A DNA stretch of 64,000 bases from an uncultured Clostridia bacterium (GCA_946555455.1 CAMNSU010000001.1:80526-144525), one strand, 5' to 3'; shown: positions 1 to 8,382, counted from the first letter of the stretch. A program made the numbers and translations. Notes: generated by a model from the letters alone, not told the origin.

Positions 1-999
1 ATCCTTGATGGTTGCATATTCTTGGTCAGGACCGCTGGTGACAATCTGCACGCCGGCGGTTCCGGTCTCTGCCGGCGGCGGGAAATAGCCCTTCAGCCGC
101 GCAAAGTCTGTCACCTTGTCCCGATATGCTTTTGACGCGCGCACCTGCTTGTCCAAATAGTGCCAGTCCGCCAAAAAACGAAACTGCACCGCGTGTACGC
201 TGCTGCCTGTCAGCCGAATGGCAGTGTCCCGCCACGGCGTTCTTTTGGAATCCAGCCCCAGATAATCGTCGCCGATGTTAATGCCGCCCGTATAGGCAAT
301 GCGCCCGTCAATCACCACAATTTTCCGATGCATTTGATAGTTCACGCTAATCACGGAACTGAGCAGCGTCGGCAGATAGGAATATACCATGCCGCCCGCG
401 TCTGTCAAAGACCGATAATCGCGGCGGCGGTTTTTGAGCCAGCCCAGCAAATCATAAACCACTCGCACTTCCACACCTTCGCGCGCCTTTTTTTCCAGCA
501 GCGCCAAAAACCGTTTGCCAATGTCATCTTGCATTTTAATGATGAAATAGAGCACATGGACGCTTTCTTTTGCCGCTTCTATTTCTGCGAACATGCGTGC
601 ATAAGCCGCGTCTGCGTCCACCAGCAATTCCACTGTGTTGTCCGCCGTATAAACGCTGCCAGCATTAGTTTGGTTCATACGAACCATGTCCAGATAGTGC
701 TCCGCAACCGCCGGCGACACAGAAATTTGTCCCGATTTTATTTGCGTCCGGTTCTTTTGCATTGCCTCCCTGTACGCCGACGACAGCGTATCAAAGCGGA
801 ACCGATGATAGAATAAGCGGTATTTTGACGTGCTGCCAAAGAAAAAATAAAGCACAAACCCCACGACCGGCAGAAAAATAAACGTCAAAAGCCATGCCAG
901 CGCACGCCCGACGTCTACTTTACGTGCAAAAATCATGGAAAATCCGGATATAATATTAATGCTATATAGTGCAATGAAACAAACACTCCATAAATCCAA
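1..999 (-). CDS. cls: Cardiolipin synthase (3' part outside the window)
   Basis: Membrane phospholipase D-family enzyme that condenses phosphatidylglycerol to cardiolipin. Translation shows two N-terminal hydrophobic segments (the second reads LAWLLTFIFLPVVGFVLYFF), a linker, then the first PLD catalytic motif HRKIVVIDGR (about 301-333) followed by YTGGINIGDDY. The second HKD motif would lie beyond base 1. An ATG at 936 is possible, but it would remove the first membrane segment that this family carries. The frame stays open upstream, and TTG at 999 has GGGA about 6 bases before it and lies shortly after a strong promoter, so TTG 999 is the preferred start. It diverges from the marR-type gene. 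Family assignment is confident; the start is inferred. Confidence 0.88.
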   Translation of the reverse strand, partial: MDLWSVCFIALYSINIISGFSMIFARKVDVGRALAWLLTFIFLPVVGFVLYFFFGSTSKYRLFYHRFRFDTLSSAYREAMQKNRTQIKSGQISVSPAVAEHYLDMVRMNQTNAGSVYTADNTVELLVDADAAYARMFAEIEAAKESVHVLYFIIKMQDDIGKRFLALLEKKAREGVEVRVVYDLLGWLKNRRRDYRSLTDAGGMVYSYLPTLLSSVISVNYQMHRKIVVIDGRIAYTGGINIGDDYLGLDSKRTPWRDTAIRLTGSSVHAVQFRFLADWHYLDKQVRASKAYRDKVTDFARLKGYFPPPAETGTAGVQIVTSGPDQEYATIKD

Positions 1000-1032
1000 A
1001 TACGTTCCCTGCCTTTTATTTCCTTTTTTCTC

Positions 1033-1061
1033 ATTATACTCTCTTTTTTTTCATTCGTCAA
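1033..1061 (-). promoter_or_regulatory. sigmaA promoter of cls
   Basis: On the minus strand TTGACG (1061-1056) and TATAAT (1038-1033) are separated by 17 bases. Transcription would start near 1026, leaving a leader of about 27 nt before the TTG start at 999. This short leader supports the TTG start over a later ATG. Confidence 0.8.
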
Positions 1062-1135
1062 GAAATCCCGCTGCCGGTAGAAATATGTACAAAAAACAGC
1101 TTGCCCTGTTTTTTGAAAATCTATACTTTTTTCTA

Positions 1136-1164
1136 TTGACAGCTTCCGGTTTTTGCGATATACT
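1136..1164 (+). promoter_or_regulatory. sigmaA promoter of the marR-ABC operon
   Basis: TTGACA (1136-1141) and TATACT (1159-1164) with a 17-base spacer, about 55 bases before the MarR start. The palindrome at 1180-1196 lies just after the expected transcription start, so the product probably represses its own operon. Confidence 0.82.
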
Positions 1165-1179
1165 ATAAATACTTAACTA

Positions 1180-1196
1180 ATTAATTATTAATTAAT
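1180..1196. promoter_or_regulatory. Candidate MarR operator (perfect palindrome)
   Basis: ATTAATTA-T-TAATTAAT is an exact 17-bp palindrome placed between the promoter and the MarR start codon. MarR-family dimers bind AT-rich palindromes of about this size and commonly autoregulate. Assignment rests on position and symmetry only. Confidence 0.6.
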
Positions 1197-1220
1197 AAAT
1201 TATTTTTGGATGGTGGTACT

Positions 1221-1739
1221 ATGCCGGCATTACGCAGCGTTATGAAAAAACTGAATTATCTGCACGTCCTGCACCGCCTTTGTGTCCAGCAAGTCATCTA
1301 TGAAAGCGGTCTGCATTTCGGGCAGCCGCCCATTTTAGACTATGTCAAAGAACACGAAGGCTGCACGCAGCGGGAACTTTCCGATTTTCTCTGCATTTCG
1401 CCGCCCTCGGTGGCAACCAGCGTCAAACGTTTGCAGCGGGCAGGATTTCTGGAAAAACTATGCGACGACCAAGATTTGCGCCGCACGCGTCTGCGCATTA
1501 CGCCGCTCGGCAGAGAAGCCGCGCAGCAGTGCAGGGCAATGTTTGATAAAACGGACGAAAAATTGATGCAAGGCTTTTCGCAGGAGGAAACCGAAACGCT
1601 TATGGCGTATCTGGACAGAATGATTGACAATCTGGCGGACGGAGACCTCAAAGGCGAGAGCGTGTTCTCTCTGATAGAAAAATCCAAAGGATTGCATGTA
1701 CGCACCATACGAGACAGGAGGAATCACAGACATGTTTAA
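1221..1739 (+). CDS. MarR-family transcriptional regulator
   Basis: 172-residue winged-helix regulator. The central region (TQRELSDFLCISPPSVATSVKRLQ, given here only as a location around residues 50-72) is a typical MarR recognition helix region, followed by the wing with DLRRTRLRITPLG. ATG 1221 is chosen because GGATGG/GGTGG lies directly upstream; an in-frame TTG at 1206 has no ribosome binding site. The stop overlaps the start of the following ABC gene by 8 bases, so the three genes form one operon. MarR proteins next to efflux pumps usually repress them until a ligand binds. The ligand is not evident. Confidence 0.9.
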   Translation: MPALRSVMKKLNYLHVLHRLCVQQVIYESGLHFGQPPILDYVKEHEGCTQRELSDFLCISPPSVATSVKRLQRAGFLEKLCDDQDLRRTRLRITPLGREAAQQCRAMFDKTDEKLMQGFSQEETETLMAYLDRMIDNLADGDLKGESVFSLIEKSKGLHVRTIRDRRNHRHV

Positions 1740-3450
1740 AGCACTATTACCATTTCTATCCAAGTATAAAAAATATGCCATTTTAACGCCGCTGATGATT
1801 GTCGGCGAAGTGTTAATGGAAACGACCATTCCCATTCTAATGGCGCAAATTGTGGACGTGGGTATCACTCAGCGCAACATTGGTTATGTCCTGTCGCTGG
1901 GCGGGCTGATGATTGTGATGGCGCTGATTTCGCTGTTGTTCGGCGCTTTGGCAGCGCGCTTCGGCGCGAAAGCCGGTATGGGGTTTGGCTGCGAACTGCG
2001 CCGCGGGCTGTTTGACAAAATCTCCGGCTATTCCTTTGCGAACATTGACAAGTTTTCCAGCGCGTCGCTGGTGACGCGGCTGACCACAGACGTCAACACC
2101 TCGCAAATGGCGGTCATGATGGGACTGCGTATTGCAGTACGCGCGCCGTTTATGCTGGTGACGGCAACGTTTATGGCGTTTGCGATTAACCATTCTCTGG
2201 TATCGGTGTTCTTGGTAGCAATTCCGATTCTGGCAGTTGCACTGGCAATCATTGCGACCATGACATTTCCGCGGTTTATGGCAATGCTGAAAAAATATGA
2301 CGCGCTTAACGCTTCCGTGCAGGAAAACCTGCGCTCCATTCGTGTGGTGAAAGCGTTTGTGCGCGCGCCCTATGAAAAAGAAAAATTCGGCAAAGCCAAC
2401 GACGAATTGATGGGTTCCTCCATTCACGCGGAAAAGGTATTGAATTTTAATATGCCTGTTATGCAGCTTGTGATGTATGGCTGTATTATTGCGATTTTGT
2501 GGTTCGGCGGCGGACAGATTATCGCCGGAACCATGCTGACAGGAGAACTCATTAGCTTCATCAGCTATATCATGCAAATTTTGATGTCGCTGATGATGAT
2601 TGCCATGATTTTCATTCAGCTTGTCATGATGCGTTCTTCTCTGGTGCGTATCGTGGAAGTGCTGGAGGAAAAAGTGGATATCACAGACCCTGCGTTTGCA
2701 GACGCGCAGGAGGACGACGCTTCCATTGTGTTTGACGACGTATCGTTTGGCTATGGCGAAGGGGGCAACGTGCTGCGGCACATCAATTTGCGCATTGAGC
2801 CGGGCGAAACCGTGGGCATTATCGGCGGAACCGGTTCTTCCAAGACCTCTCTGGTACAGCTTATCCCACGGCTCTATGACGTGACGGGCGGGCGCGTGCT
2901 GGTCGGCGGACACGACGTGCGGGAGTATAAATTAGAGGATTTGCGCAAAACCGTTGGTATGGTGCTGCAAAAAAACGTTTTATTCTCCGGCACCATTCGC
3001 AACAATCTGCGCTGGGGCAATGAAAACGCCACAGACGAAGAAATTGTGGCAGCTTGTCAGGCGGCTTGTGCGCATGATTTCATCATGGCCTTCCCAAACG
3101 GCTATGAAACGGAACTGGGTCAGGGCGGCGTGAACGTCTCCGGCGGACAAAAACAGCGGCTTTGTATTGCGCGTGCACTGCTGAAAAAGCCGCAAATCAT
3201 CATTCTGGATGACAGCACCAGCGCGGTGGATACCGCGACGGACGCAAAAATCCGCGAAGCGCTGCGCGAAGGGCTGAAAGGTACGACCACCATTATTATT
3301 GCACAGCGTATCACGTCCGTGTGTGATGCAGATAAAATTGTAGTAATGGACGACGGCGAGATTAATGCTGTCGGCACACATGAAGAACTATTGGAAAACA
3401 ATCCAATCTATCGGGAAGTCTATGACTCCCAGCAGAAGGGGGTGGCGTAA
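1732..3450 (+). CDS. ABC exporter half-transporter, subunit with degenerate ATPase site
   Basis: 572-residue membrane-spanning half of a multidrug-type exporter: six helices (about residues 15-300), then a nucleotide-binding domain. Walker A reads GGTGSSKTS (about 364), with Ser where the last Gly normally stands. The signature is VSGGQKQR. Walker B ends ILDDSTS (about 491), with Asp replacing the catalytic Glu, and the H-loop has Gln (IIAQRITS, about 523) instead of His. These changes mark the non-hydrolysing partner in heterodimeric exporters of the BmrCD / LmrCD / TM287-288 group. The start ATG has AGGAGG at 1716-1721. It is translationally coupled to the MarR gene and directly abuts the second subunit. 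Confidence 0.92.
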   Translation: MFKALLPFLSKYKKYAILTPLMIVGEVLMETTIPILMAQIVDVGITQRNIGYVLSLGGLMIVMALISLLFGALAARFGAKAGMGFGCELRRGLFDKISGYSFANIDKFSSASLVTRLTTDVNTSQMAVMMGLRIAVRAPFMLVTATFMAFAINHSLVSVFLVAIPILAVALAIIATMTFPRFMAMLKKYDALNASVQENLRSIRVVKAFVRAPYEKEKFGKANDELMGSSIHAEKVLNFNMPVMQLVMYGCIIAILWFGGGQIIAGTMLTGELISFISYIMQILMSLMMIAMIFIQLVMMRSSLVRIVEVLEEKVDITDPAFADAQEDDASIVFDDVSFGYGEGGNVLRHINLRIEPGETVGIIGGTGSSKTSLVQLIPRLYDVTGGRVLVGGHDVREYKLEDLRKTVGMVLQKNVLFSGTIRNNLRWGNENATDEEIVAACQAACAHDFIMAFPNGYETELGQGGVNVSGGQKQRLCIARALLKKPQIIILDDSTSAVDTATDAKIREALREGLKGTTTIIIAQRITSVCDADKIVVMDDGEINAVGTHEELLENNPIYREVYDSQQKGVA

Positions 3451-5343
3451 ATGGCGCCTCATGGAAAAATGAGAGGTTCTGTAAAACCGAAAAGTATCCG
3501 CAAGACGCTGCTGCGCCTGTCGGGCTACATGGTGAAAAACACATGGCTGCTGCTGTTTGTTGTGCTGATGGTCATTGTCAGCGCGGGCGCAAGCATTGCC
3601 GGCACCTATTTTCTCAAGCCGTTGCTGAACGAGTGTATTTTGCCGTTGATTGGCACTTCGCCTACCTTGGCAGAGTTTACACCGTTTCTCAAAATGATTG
3701 CCATTATGGCAGTTATTTATCTCTGCGGCGTGCTGTCCACATTTGGCTACAGCCGCACCATGATTTATATTACCAACGGAACACTCAACCGTATCCGCAA
3801 GGATTTGTTCAACCGTTTGCAGGATTTACCCATTCGCTATTTCGACACGCACACGCACGGCGAACTGATGAGCCGTTTTTCTTCTGACGTGGATACCATT
3901 CGCGAAGCGCTCAGCCAAGGAATGACACAGCTTATCTCCGCAACGCTGACCGCGGTGGGGACGTTCACCATGATGTTGATTCTCAGTCCGCTGCTCACTA
4001 TTTTGATTCTGCTGATGCTGGGCGTGATGTTTTTGGTGGTGAAGACCATCGGAAAACGCAGCAGCGCCTACTACCGCGCACAGCAACAAGCAATGGGCGC
4101 CGCAAACGGATATGCAGAGGAAGCCATTGAAGGCATGAAAGTTGTGAAAGTGTTTTGCCACGAAGAAAAAGTCCGCAAAGAATACGCGGAGAAAAACGAG
4201 GCGCTGCGCGACGCGGCAACACAGGCAAACACGTTTGCCAGCATCATGATGCCCATTATGGGAAACCTTTCCTATGTAAACTATGCACTGACGGCAGCGG
4301 CGGGCGCGCTGCTGGTGATTAGCGGCAGAATGGATCTCGGCACCATTGCGTCTTTCCTGCAATTCTCCCGCTCTTTCTCCCAGCCTATCACGCAGATTTC
4401 CCAGCAGTTCAACGTTGTTTTGCACGCGATTGCAGGTGCGGAACGTATTTTTGAAGTGCTGGACGAGACGCCGGAGGAAGATGAAGGCTATGTGACGCTG
4501 GTCAATGCCATAGAACAGCCGGACGGCACCATCATAGAAAGCGAAAAACGCACGGGACATTGGGCATGGAAACACCCGCATGGAGACGGTACGCTGACAT
4601 ATACGCCGCTGCGCGGCGAGGTGGAATTTGACGATGTGACCTTTGGATATGAAGAAAATAAAACGGTTTTGCACGACATTGACATTGATGCAAAACCGGG
4701 CGAAAAAATCGCATTCGTCGGGTCTACCGGCGCAGGAAAAACGACGATTACCAACCTCATCAACCGTTTCTACGACGTGCCGGACGGAAAAATCCGCTAT
4801 GACGGCATCAATATCCGTAAAATCAAAAAAGACGATTTGCGCCGGTCTCTTGCCATGGTGTTACAGGATACGCATTTGTTCACCGGAACTGTACGCGACA
4901 ACATTCGCTATGGGAAACTGGACGCGACAGACGCGGAGGTGGAAGCGGCAGCAAAACTTGCCAATGCGGACGGTTTTATCCGCCATTTGCCGCAGGGGTA
5001 TGACACCATGCTTAGCAGCGACGGTACCAATCTCAGCCAAGGACAGCGGCAGTTGCTTGCCATTGCGCGCGCTGCCATTGCTGACCCGCCGGTGCTGATT
5101 TTGGACGAAGCGACCAGTTCCATTGACACTCGAACGGAAAAACTGATTGAAAAAAGTATGGACCGTCTCATGGAAGGGCGGACAGTGTTTGTGATTGCCC
5201 ACCGCCTGTCCACCGTGCGCAACGCCGATATGATTCTTGTTTTGGAACACGGACAGGTGATTGAACGCGGCAATCACGATGAACTGATTGCGCAGCACAA
5301 GAAATATTACCAGCTCTATACAGGACAGTTTGAATTAGCCTGA
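3451..5343 (+). CDS. ABC exporter half-transporter, catalytic subunit
   Basis: 630 residues. Transmembrane domain about 25-330, then an insert of roughly 45 residues (rich in acidic residues, includes TGHWAWKHPHGDG) before the nucleotide-binding domain, a feature of the TM288/YheH-type partner. All ATPase motifs are canonical: Walker A GSTGAGKTT (about 424), signature LSQGQRQ, Walker B ILDEATSSID (about 550), switch His in VIAHRLS. With the previous gene it forms a heterodimeric exporter in which only one composite site hydrolyses ATP. Its ATG follows the preceding stop codon without a gap. The TGA stop lies inside the left arm of an inverted-repeat element. Confidence 0.93.
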   Translation: MAPHGKMRGSVKPKSIRKTLLRLSGYMVKNTWLLLFVVLMVIVSAGASIAGTYFLKPLLNECILPLIGTSPTLAEFTPFLKMIAIMAVIYLCGVLSTFGYSRTMIYITNGTLNRIRKDLFNRLQDLPIRYFDTHTHGELMSRFSSDVDTIREALSQGMTQLISATLTAVGTFTMMLILSPLLTILILLMLGVMFLVVKTIGKRSSAYYRAQQQAMGAANGYAEEAIEGMKVVKVFCHEEKVRKEYAEKNEALRDAATQANTFASIMMPIMGNLSYVNYALTAAAGALLVISGRMDLGTIASFLQFSRSFSQPITQISQQFNVVLHAIAGAERIFEVLDETPEEDEGYVTLVNAIEQPDGTIIESEKRTGHWAWKHPHGDGTLTYTPLRGEVEFDDVTFGYEENKTVLHDIDIDAKPGEKIAFVGSTGAGKTTITNLINRFYDVPDGKIRYDGINIRKIKKDDLRRSLAMVLQDTHLFTGTVRDNIRYGKLDATDAEVEAAAKLANADGFIRHLPQGYDTMLSSDGTNLSQGQRQLLAIARAAIADPPVLILDEATSSIDTRTEKLIEKSMDRLMEGRTVFVIAHRLSTVRNADMILVLEHGQVIERGNHDELIAQHKKYYQLYTGQFELA

Positions 5344-5612
5344 CGCTTCCGATTTGAACCCGCCTAAAACGGCGATATTTTGGTATCTTTCGGATTGTCG
5401 TCTCCCGTAGGCGCCAGCCTATCTGCATCCTCCGCACCAAAATCTGCTCAAAATATCATCCGTTTTAGGTCGCAGAATTTTGAAAGAGCAAATTTTTATG
5501 CAAGACAAGGCGAAAGCGGAGCTGATAATTGTTTTATTAGCGAGCATTTCAACGCAGTATTGCGGAAAATTTGTCTTTCAAAATCGGTGTTTAAATTGAA
5601 AGCGTCAGGCTA
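5336..5612. repeat. 277-bp block of nested inverted repeats (MITE-like)
   Basis: Outer arms TAGCCTGACGCTT (5336-5348) and its exact reverse complement (5600-5612); similarity continues inward for about ten more bases with mismatches. Inner pairs: CCTAAAACGG (5363-5372) with 5460-5469, GATATTTTG (5374-5382) with 5449-5457, and a 19-20-bp pair at 5477-5496 and 5566-5584 differing by one inserted base. No protein is encoded. The left arm contains the stop codon of the ABC subunit and the right arm ends 5 bases before the Smr start. No clear target duplication is visible. It could be a small non-autonomous element or a structured RNA. Confidence 0.6.
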
Positions 5613-5617
5613 TCTTG

Positions 5618-5857
5618 ATGGCAGGGCGGAATATCGCGCAGATTGATTTGCACGGACTGACGTGCAGCGAAGCAAAAAAGCGGCTGGAACAGAAAATCAA
5701 GTCCCTTCCGTCAGACACAAAAGAGCTCACTGTCATTCATGGATACCATGGCGGAAAACAGTTGGCGGAGATGGTGCACCGCCTAAAATGCGGACGGGTG
5801 AAACGGAAAATTTTAACGGGCAATCCAGGCGAGACAGTCTATCTGCTGGAGGACTAG
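5618..5857 (+). CDS. Smr-domain protein (MutS2-type nuclease domain, stand-alone)
   Basis: 79 residues consisting of a single Smr domain: IDLHGLTCSEAKKRLEQKI near the N-terminus (the DLHG motif) and TVIHGYHGGKQL in the middle (the HGxG-type motif). Smr domains have nuclease or nucleic-acid-binding roles in MutS2 and in small stand-alone proteins. The start ATG 5618 directly follows the right arm of the repeat block, and only a weak ribosome binding site (CAGG) is present inside that arm. A bidirectional terminator follows at 6016. The cellular role is unknown. Confidence 0.78.
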   Translation: MAGRNIAQIDLHGLTCSEAKKRLEQKIKSLPSDTKELTVIHGYHGGKQLAEMVHRLKCGRVKRKILTGNPGETVYLLED

Positions 5858-6015
5858 ATCGCAGCGGCGACATAGCTTAGGCAAAAATATTACTCCCCAA
5901 GACATACTTTGGCGATATCTCTCCCCTTGATTTTTCGGAAAGAACGCATTCTCCTGAGAGTCAATATTTTGTTTTTGTCCTCCGTAAACAATAGCCCTCC
6001 ATCTTCTAGTAAAAT

Positions 6016-6047
6016 GCCGTGTTCCTTTTGTTGGAACACGGCGTTTT
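6016..6047. terminator. Bidirectional terminator between smr-type gene and tspO
   Basis: Ten-base stem GCCGTGTTCC (6016-6025) pairs with 6033-6042, with TTTT following on the plus side and an A-rich stretch on the other side. It serves the convergent Smr (plus) and TspO (minus) genes. The rest of 5858-6086 shows no gene. Confidence 0.8.
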
Positions 6048-6086
6048 ATGTCCTATAAGCTATCACTCTTTGCCGCCTGTGCAGGT

Positions 6087-6551
6087 TTAATTCAGCCGAT
6101 AAACCGAAAATGCTAAAATAGCGGCAAACAGTAGCCAAATGAGATACGGCAGCAGCAAGTATCCCGCTTTTTTGTCTATTTGATTGAACTGATAAATGGT
6201 AATACAAACCAATACAATCAAAAACAGAATCCACAAAAAGGAAAACAAAAACCAATGCAGCCGGAAAAAGAACAGACTCCATAAACTGTTTACTACAAGC
6301 TGTAATGCATATACCTGCAATGCCTCTTTTCTTTGCGGACTGCCGCTGTCATAGACCAAATAGGCGGCAATGCCCATCAAAACATATAGAATCGTCCAAA
6401 CGATGGGAAACACAACCGCCGGCGGCATGAACCATGGACTGGTAATGCCGTCTAAATTGTTTCCGCCGCCGAGCAGCGCGCCCACTGCCCCTGCCAATAG
6501 CGCAATACCAATGGACACAGCAAGCGGTTTTAAACGAATTGTCTGAAACAT
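6087..6551 (-). CDS. tspO: TspO/MBR family membrane protein
   Basis: 154 residues with five hydrophobic segments. The family signature is clear: SPWFMPPAVVFPIVWTILYV near residues 38-57 and a Trp-rich C-terminal half (NSLWSLFFFRLHWF). TspO proteins bind porphyrins and related ligands in the membrane and are linked to tetrapyrrole and stress responses. The gene stands alone between a terminator and an 820-base non-coding region. GAAAGAAGTGAG precedes the ATG. Confidence 0.9.
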   Translation of the reverse strand: MFQTIRLKPLAVSIGIALLAGAVGALLGGGNNLDGITSPWFMPPAVVFPIVWTILYVLMGIAAYLVYDSGSPQRKEALQVYALQLVVNSLWSLFFFRLHWFLFSFLWILFLIVLVCITIYQFNQIDKKAGYLLLPYLIWLLFAAILAFSVYRLN

Positions 6552-6830
6552 ATTTTCTCACTTCTTTCTACCTTCACTTGACAAAGGTAAATACGGTTTT
6601 TCCGGCGAAAATCCTGCAAATCATTGCGTCCTCCTCATTCGCTGGCACTAGCCCTGCTCATTCGTCTTCCTTATCCTTTACATGATTTTCGCCGGAAAAA
6701 CTCCATAGGATCTGACCGAAAACAGAGGGGTAAAAATGAGGGGCTGGCAAGGCTGAGGACGCAGGCTTGCTTTTGCAAGCCAAGGACGAAAACGCAGTCA
6801 GCAGCCATTTTTATTTTGGTCAGACGTGTT

Positions 6831-6850
6831 TAGGCAAACAAAAGTCGAAT
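6831..6850 (+). repeat. Interspersed 20-bp motif, copy 1
   Basis: TAGGCAAACAAAAGTCGAAT, taken as the reference copy. Left end of the 315-bp block 6831-7145. Confidence 0.75.
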
Positions 6851-7125
6851 ATGCGTGCGCCATGCAGGGAAAATTTTTCGTAAATGCGCGCCCGCGAACC
6901 ACTTTCCATACCACTCCGTGGCACGTGTGCCCCAGAGGGTACGCGTACGCTCAGTATGCAAAGGAACCTTTTCCTTGCCTTACAAAAAATTTTCTCCTGC
7001 GTGGTTCTATGAAGTCCCTAGGAGCAAATTTTTCTGTAGGCAAGACAAAAATACGCAGGAATACTGGCGTATGGGGGTATTTTTAACATAGCATACGGGA
7101 AAATCTGTCCTAGGGACCGCATGAG

Positions 7126-7145
7126 ATTCGACCTTTGTTTGCCTA
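7126..7145 (-). repeat. Interspersed 20-bp motif, copy 2
   Basis: Minus-strand copy with one mismatch (GGTCGAAT instead of AGTCGAAT). Right end of the 315-bp block, so the block has inverted ends. Confidence 0.75.
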
Positions 7146-7250
7146 TTCTTGTCAAGTGATGGTACCTTAGTATATGCCAAAAACAATTCTTTTATGACTT
7201 GTCCCGTCGGGCAAATCCCTACACAAGATTTCCTTTTGTCCGCGCTGGCG

Positions 7251-7282
7251 AAAAAAGACGGTATGCCGCGAAGACATACCGT
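7251..7282 (-). terminator. Terminator of the CAP-domain gene
   Basis: On the minus strand ACGGTATG and CATACCGT form an eight-base stem (7282-7275 with 7265-7258), followed by a run of T. It lies about 95 bases downstream of the stop codon at 7375. Confidence 0.75.
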
Positions 7283-7301
7283 TTCTATGAAACACAAACA
7301 G

Positions 7302-7321
7302 ATTCGACTTTTGTTTGCCTA
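7302..7321 (-). repeat. Interspersed 20-bp motif, copy 3
   Basis: Exact minus-strand copy of the motif, between the CAP gene stop (7375) and its terminator (7251-7282), so it would be transcribed in the 3' UTR. Confidence 0.75.
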
Positions 7322-7374
7322 AGGACGCTTAGATTTTTCATTCCTATTTGTGGGCAGAAAGGCTATAGATATTT

Positions 7375-8229
7375 TTATGGTGTTATGAAGCATTGTGTCC
7401 AGTAGCTGCCATAGCTGCCGCCGGCATAGTATCCCACGCCGAGATGGGTCAACTGTGGATTTAGAATATTTGCACGGTGACCGGAAGAATTCATCCAACC
7501 GTTTACCACCGCCTCGGGAGATTGCTGTCCCGCTGCAATATTTTCCGCTGCCCGACGGTAGGATATCCCTGCATTTTTCATACGGTCAAAAGGCGACAGC
7601 CCCTCCGGATTCGTATGGTCAAAAAAGCCGCGCACCGCCATATCTTTGCTGTGTGCCAGCGCAACAGCCGCCAGCGAATCACTCCATTCCAGCGGCAACA
7701 CTCCCGCTTTCATGCGTTCCTGATTCGTCAGTTCAAAAACACGGTAGGCAAAACTGCTTTGTGTCTGCTCCTGATCCGGCTGTCCTTCATTTACAGGCGG
7801 TATTTTTGTTTTGACAATAACCTTCTGCGCTGCGCCGTCCCAATCCACCTGTGCGTTATATCCTTCACTGACCGCGCGTACCGGAACCAACGTCCGGTCT
7901 CCTACTATTTTAGGAGCCACCTCCAGTCGGATGGCTCTCGCATTTTTTCTCATGACGTAGTTCCCAATTTGCAAAGAAAGAACATCTGTCCCTTTGATGG
8001 TAGTCACACGTTCTGTCTCCCCCTGCCATTGTACACTTGCACCAATCGCCTCCGCCAACGCACGGATTGGTACCAACACCCTGTCATTTTCCATAATCGG
8101 CGCTTGGTCAAACACCAGCGTTCTGCCATCGACTTCTACTTGAATATTTGCTGCCCGTGCGGGAACCGCTGCACCTGCTCCTAGTACAAAGACTGCGGAT
8201 AATACCATGGAAAGCATTCTTTTTTTCAT
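7375..8229 (-). CDS. Secreted CAP/SCP-domain protein with copper-amine-oxidase-like N-terminal domain
   Basis: 284 residues. Signal peptide (MKKRMLSMVLSAVFVLGAGA, cut after ARA), then a copper amine oxidase N-terminal-like (stalk) domain with two repeats (RVLVPIRALAEAIGASVQW and RTLVPVRAVSEGYNAQVDW, about residues 25-135), then a CAP domain (about 160-284) with LTNQERMKAGVLPLEW, AHSKDMA, FFDHTNPEG, AAENIA and GHRANILNP. Bacterial CAP proteins are extracellular with mostly unknown activity; YkwD is the Bacillus model. ATG 8229 is preferred because GGGGTGA sits about 9 bases upstream; ATG 8235 is too close. A weak promoter TTGTAC-17-TAGGAT is at 8281-8253. The same stalk domain recurs in the PL8 lyase at 30240. 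Confidence 0.88.
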   Translation of the reverse strand: MKKRMLSMVLSAVFVLGAGAAVPARAANIQVEVDGRTLVFDQAPIMENDRVLVPIRALAEAIGASVQWQGETERVTTIKGTDVLSLQIGNYVMRKNARAIRLEVAPKIVGDRTLVPVRAVSEGYNAQVDWDGAAQKVIVKTKIPPVNEGQPDQEQTQSSFAYRVFELTNQERMKAGVLPLEWSDSLAAVALAHSKDMAVRGFFDHTNPEGLSPFDRMKNAGISYRRAAENIAAGQQSPEAVVNGWMNSSGHRANILNPQLTHLGVGYYAGGSYGSYWTQCFITP

Positions 8230-8330
8230 ATTCATTCACCCCTTTTGTCTATATCCTAACATATATCCTTTTGCCGTACAAGCTATAATATTTTCCAATC
8301 GCGGCATCTGCTGCCAGCGCTGATAGATAG

Positions 8331-8372
8331 AAAAAGATGCTGTAAAAAACGAGTTTTTTACAGCATCTTTTT
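8331..8372 (-). terminator. Terminator of the first PL8 lyase
   Basis: Perfect 20-base stem (8331-8350 with 8353-8372) ending in five T on either strand. It terminates the minus-strand lyase whose stop is at 8383. Confidence 0.88.
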
Positions 8373-8382
8373 CTATGGATTG

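Larger units (their letters stand above)
6574..7159. repeat. Non-coding region of nested inverted repeats
   Basis: The 820 bases between tspO and the CAP gene carry no credible gene but several inverted-repeat pairs. TCACTTGACAA at 6574-6584 pairs exactly with 7149-7159. An 18-bp pair lies at 6596-6613 and 6684-6701 (GTTTTTCCGGCGAAAATC). TCTGACC 6711-6717 pairs with 6818-6824 and encloses the hairpin GGCTTGC/GCAAGCC (6764-6781). Inside 6831-7145 two inverted copies of the interspersed 20-bp motif form the ends, with GTCCCTAGGA (7014-7023) pairing with 7108-7117. This looks like several small non-autonomous elements side by side, or a structured transcript. No transposase is present. Confidence 0.6.

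Noticed and set aside
6574-7375. CRISPR array from repeated motifs
   Set aside because: The repeats are inverted, unevenly spaced and dispersed over 50 kb, with no cas genes.
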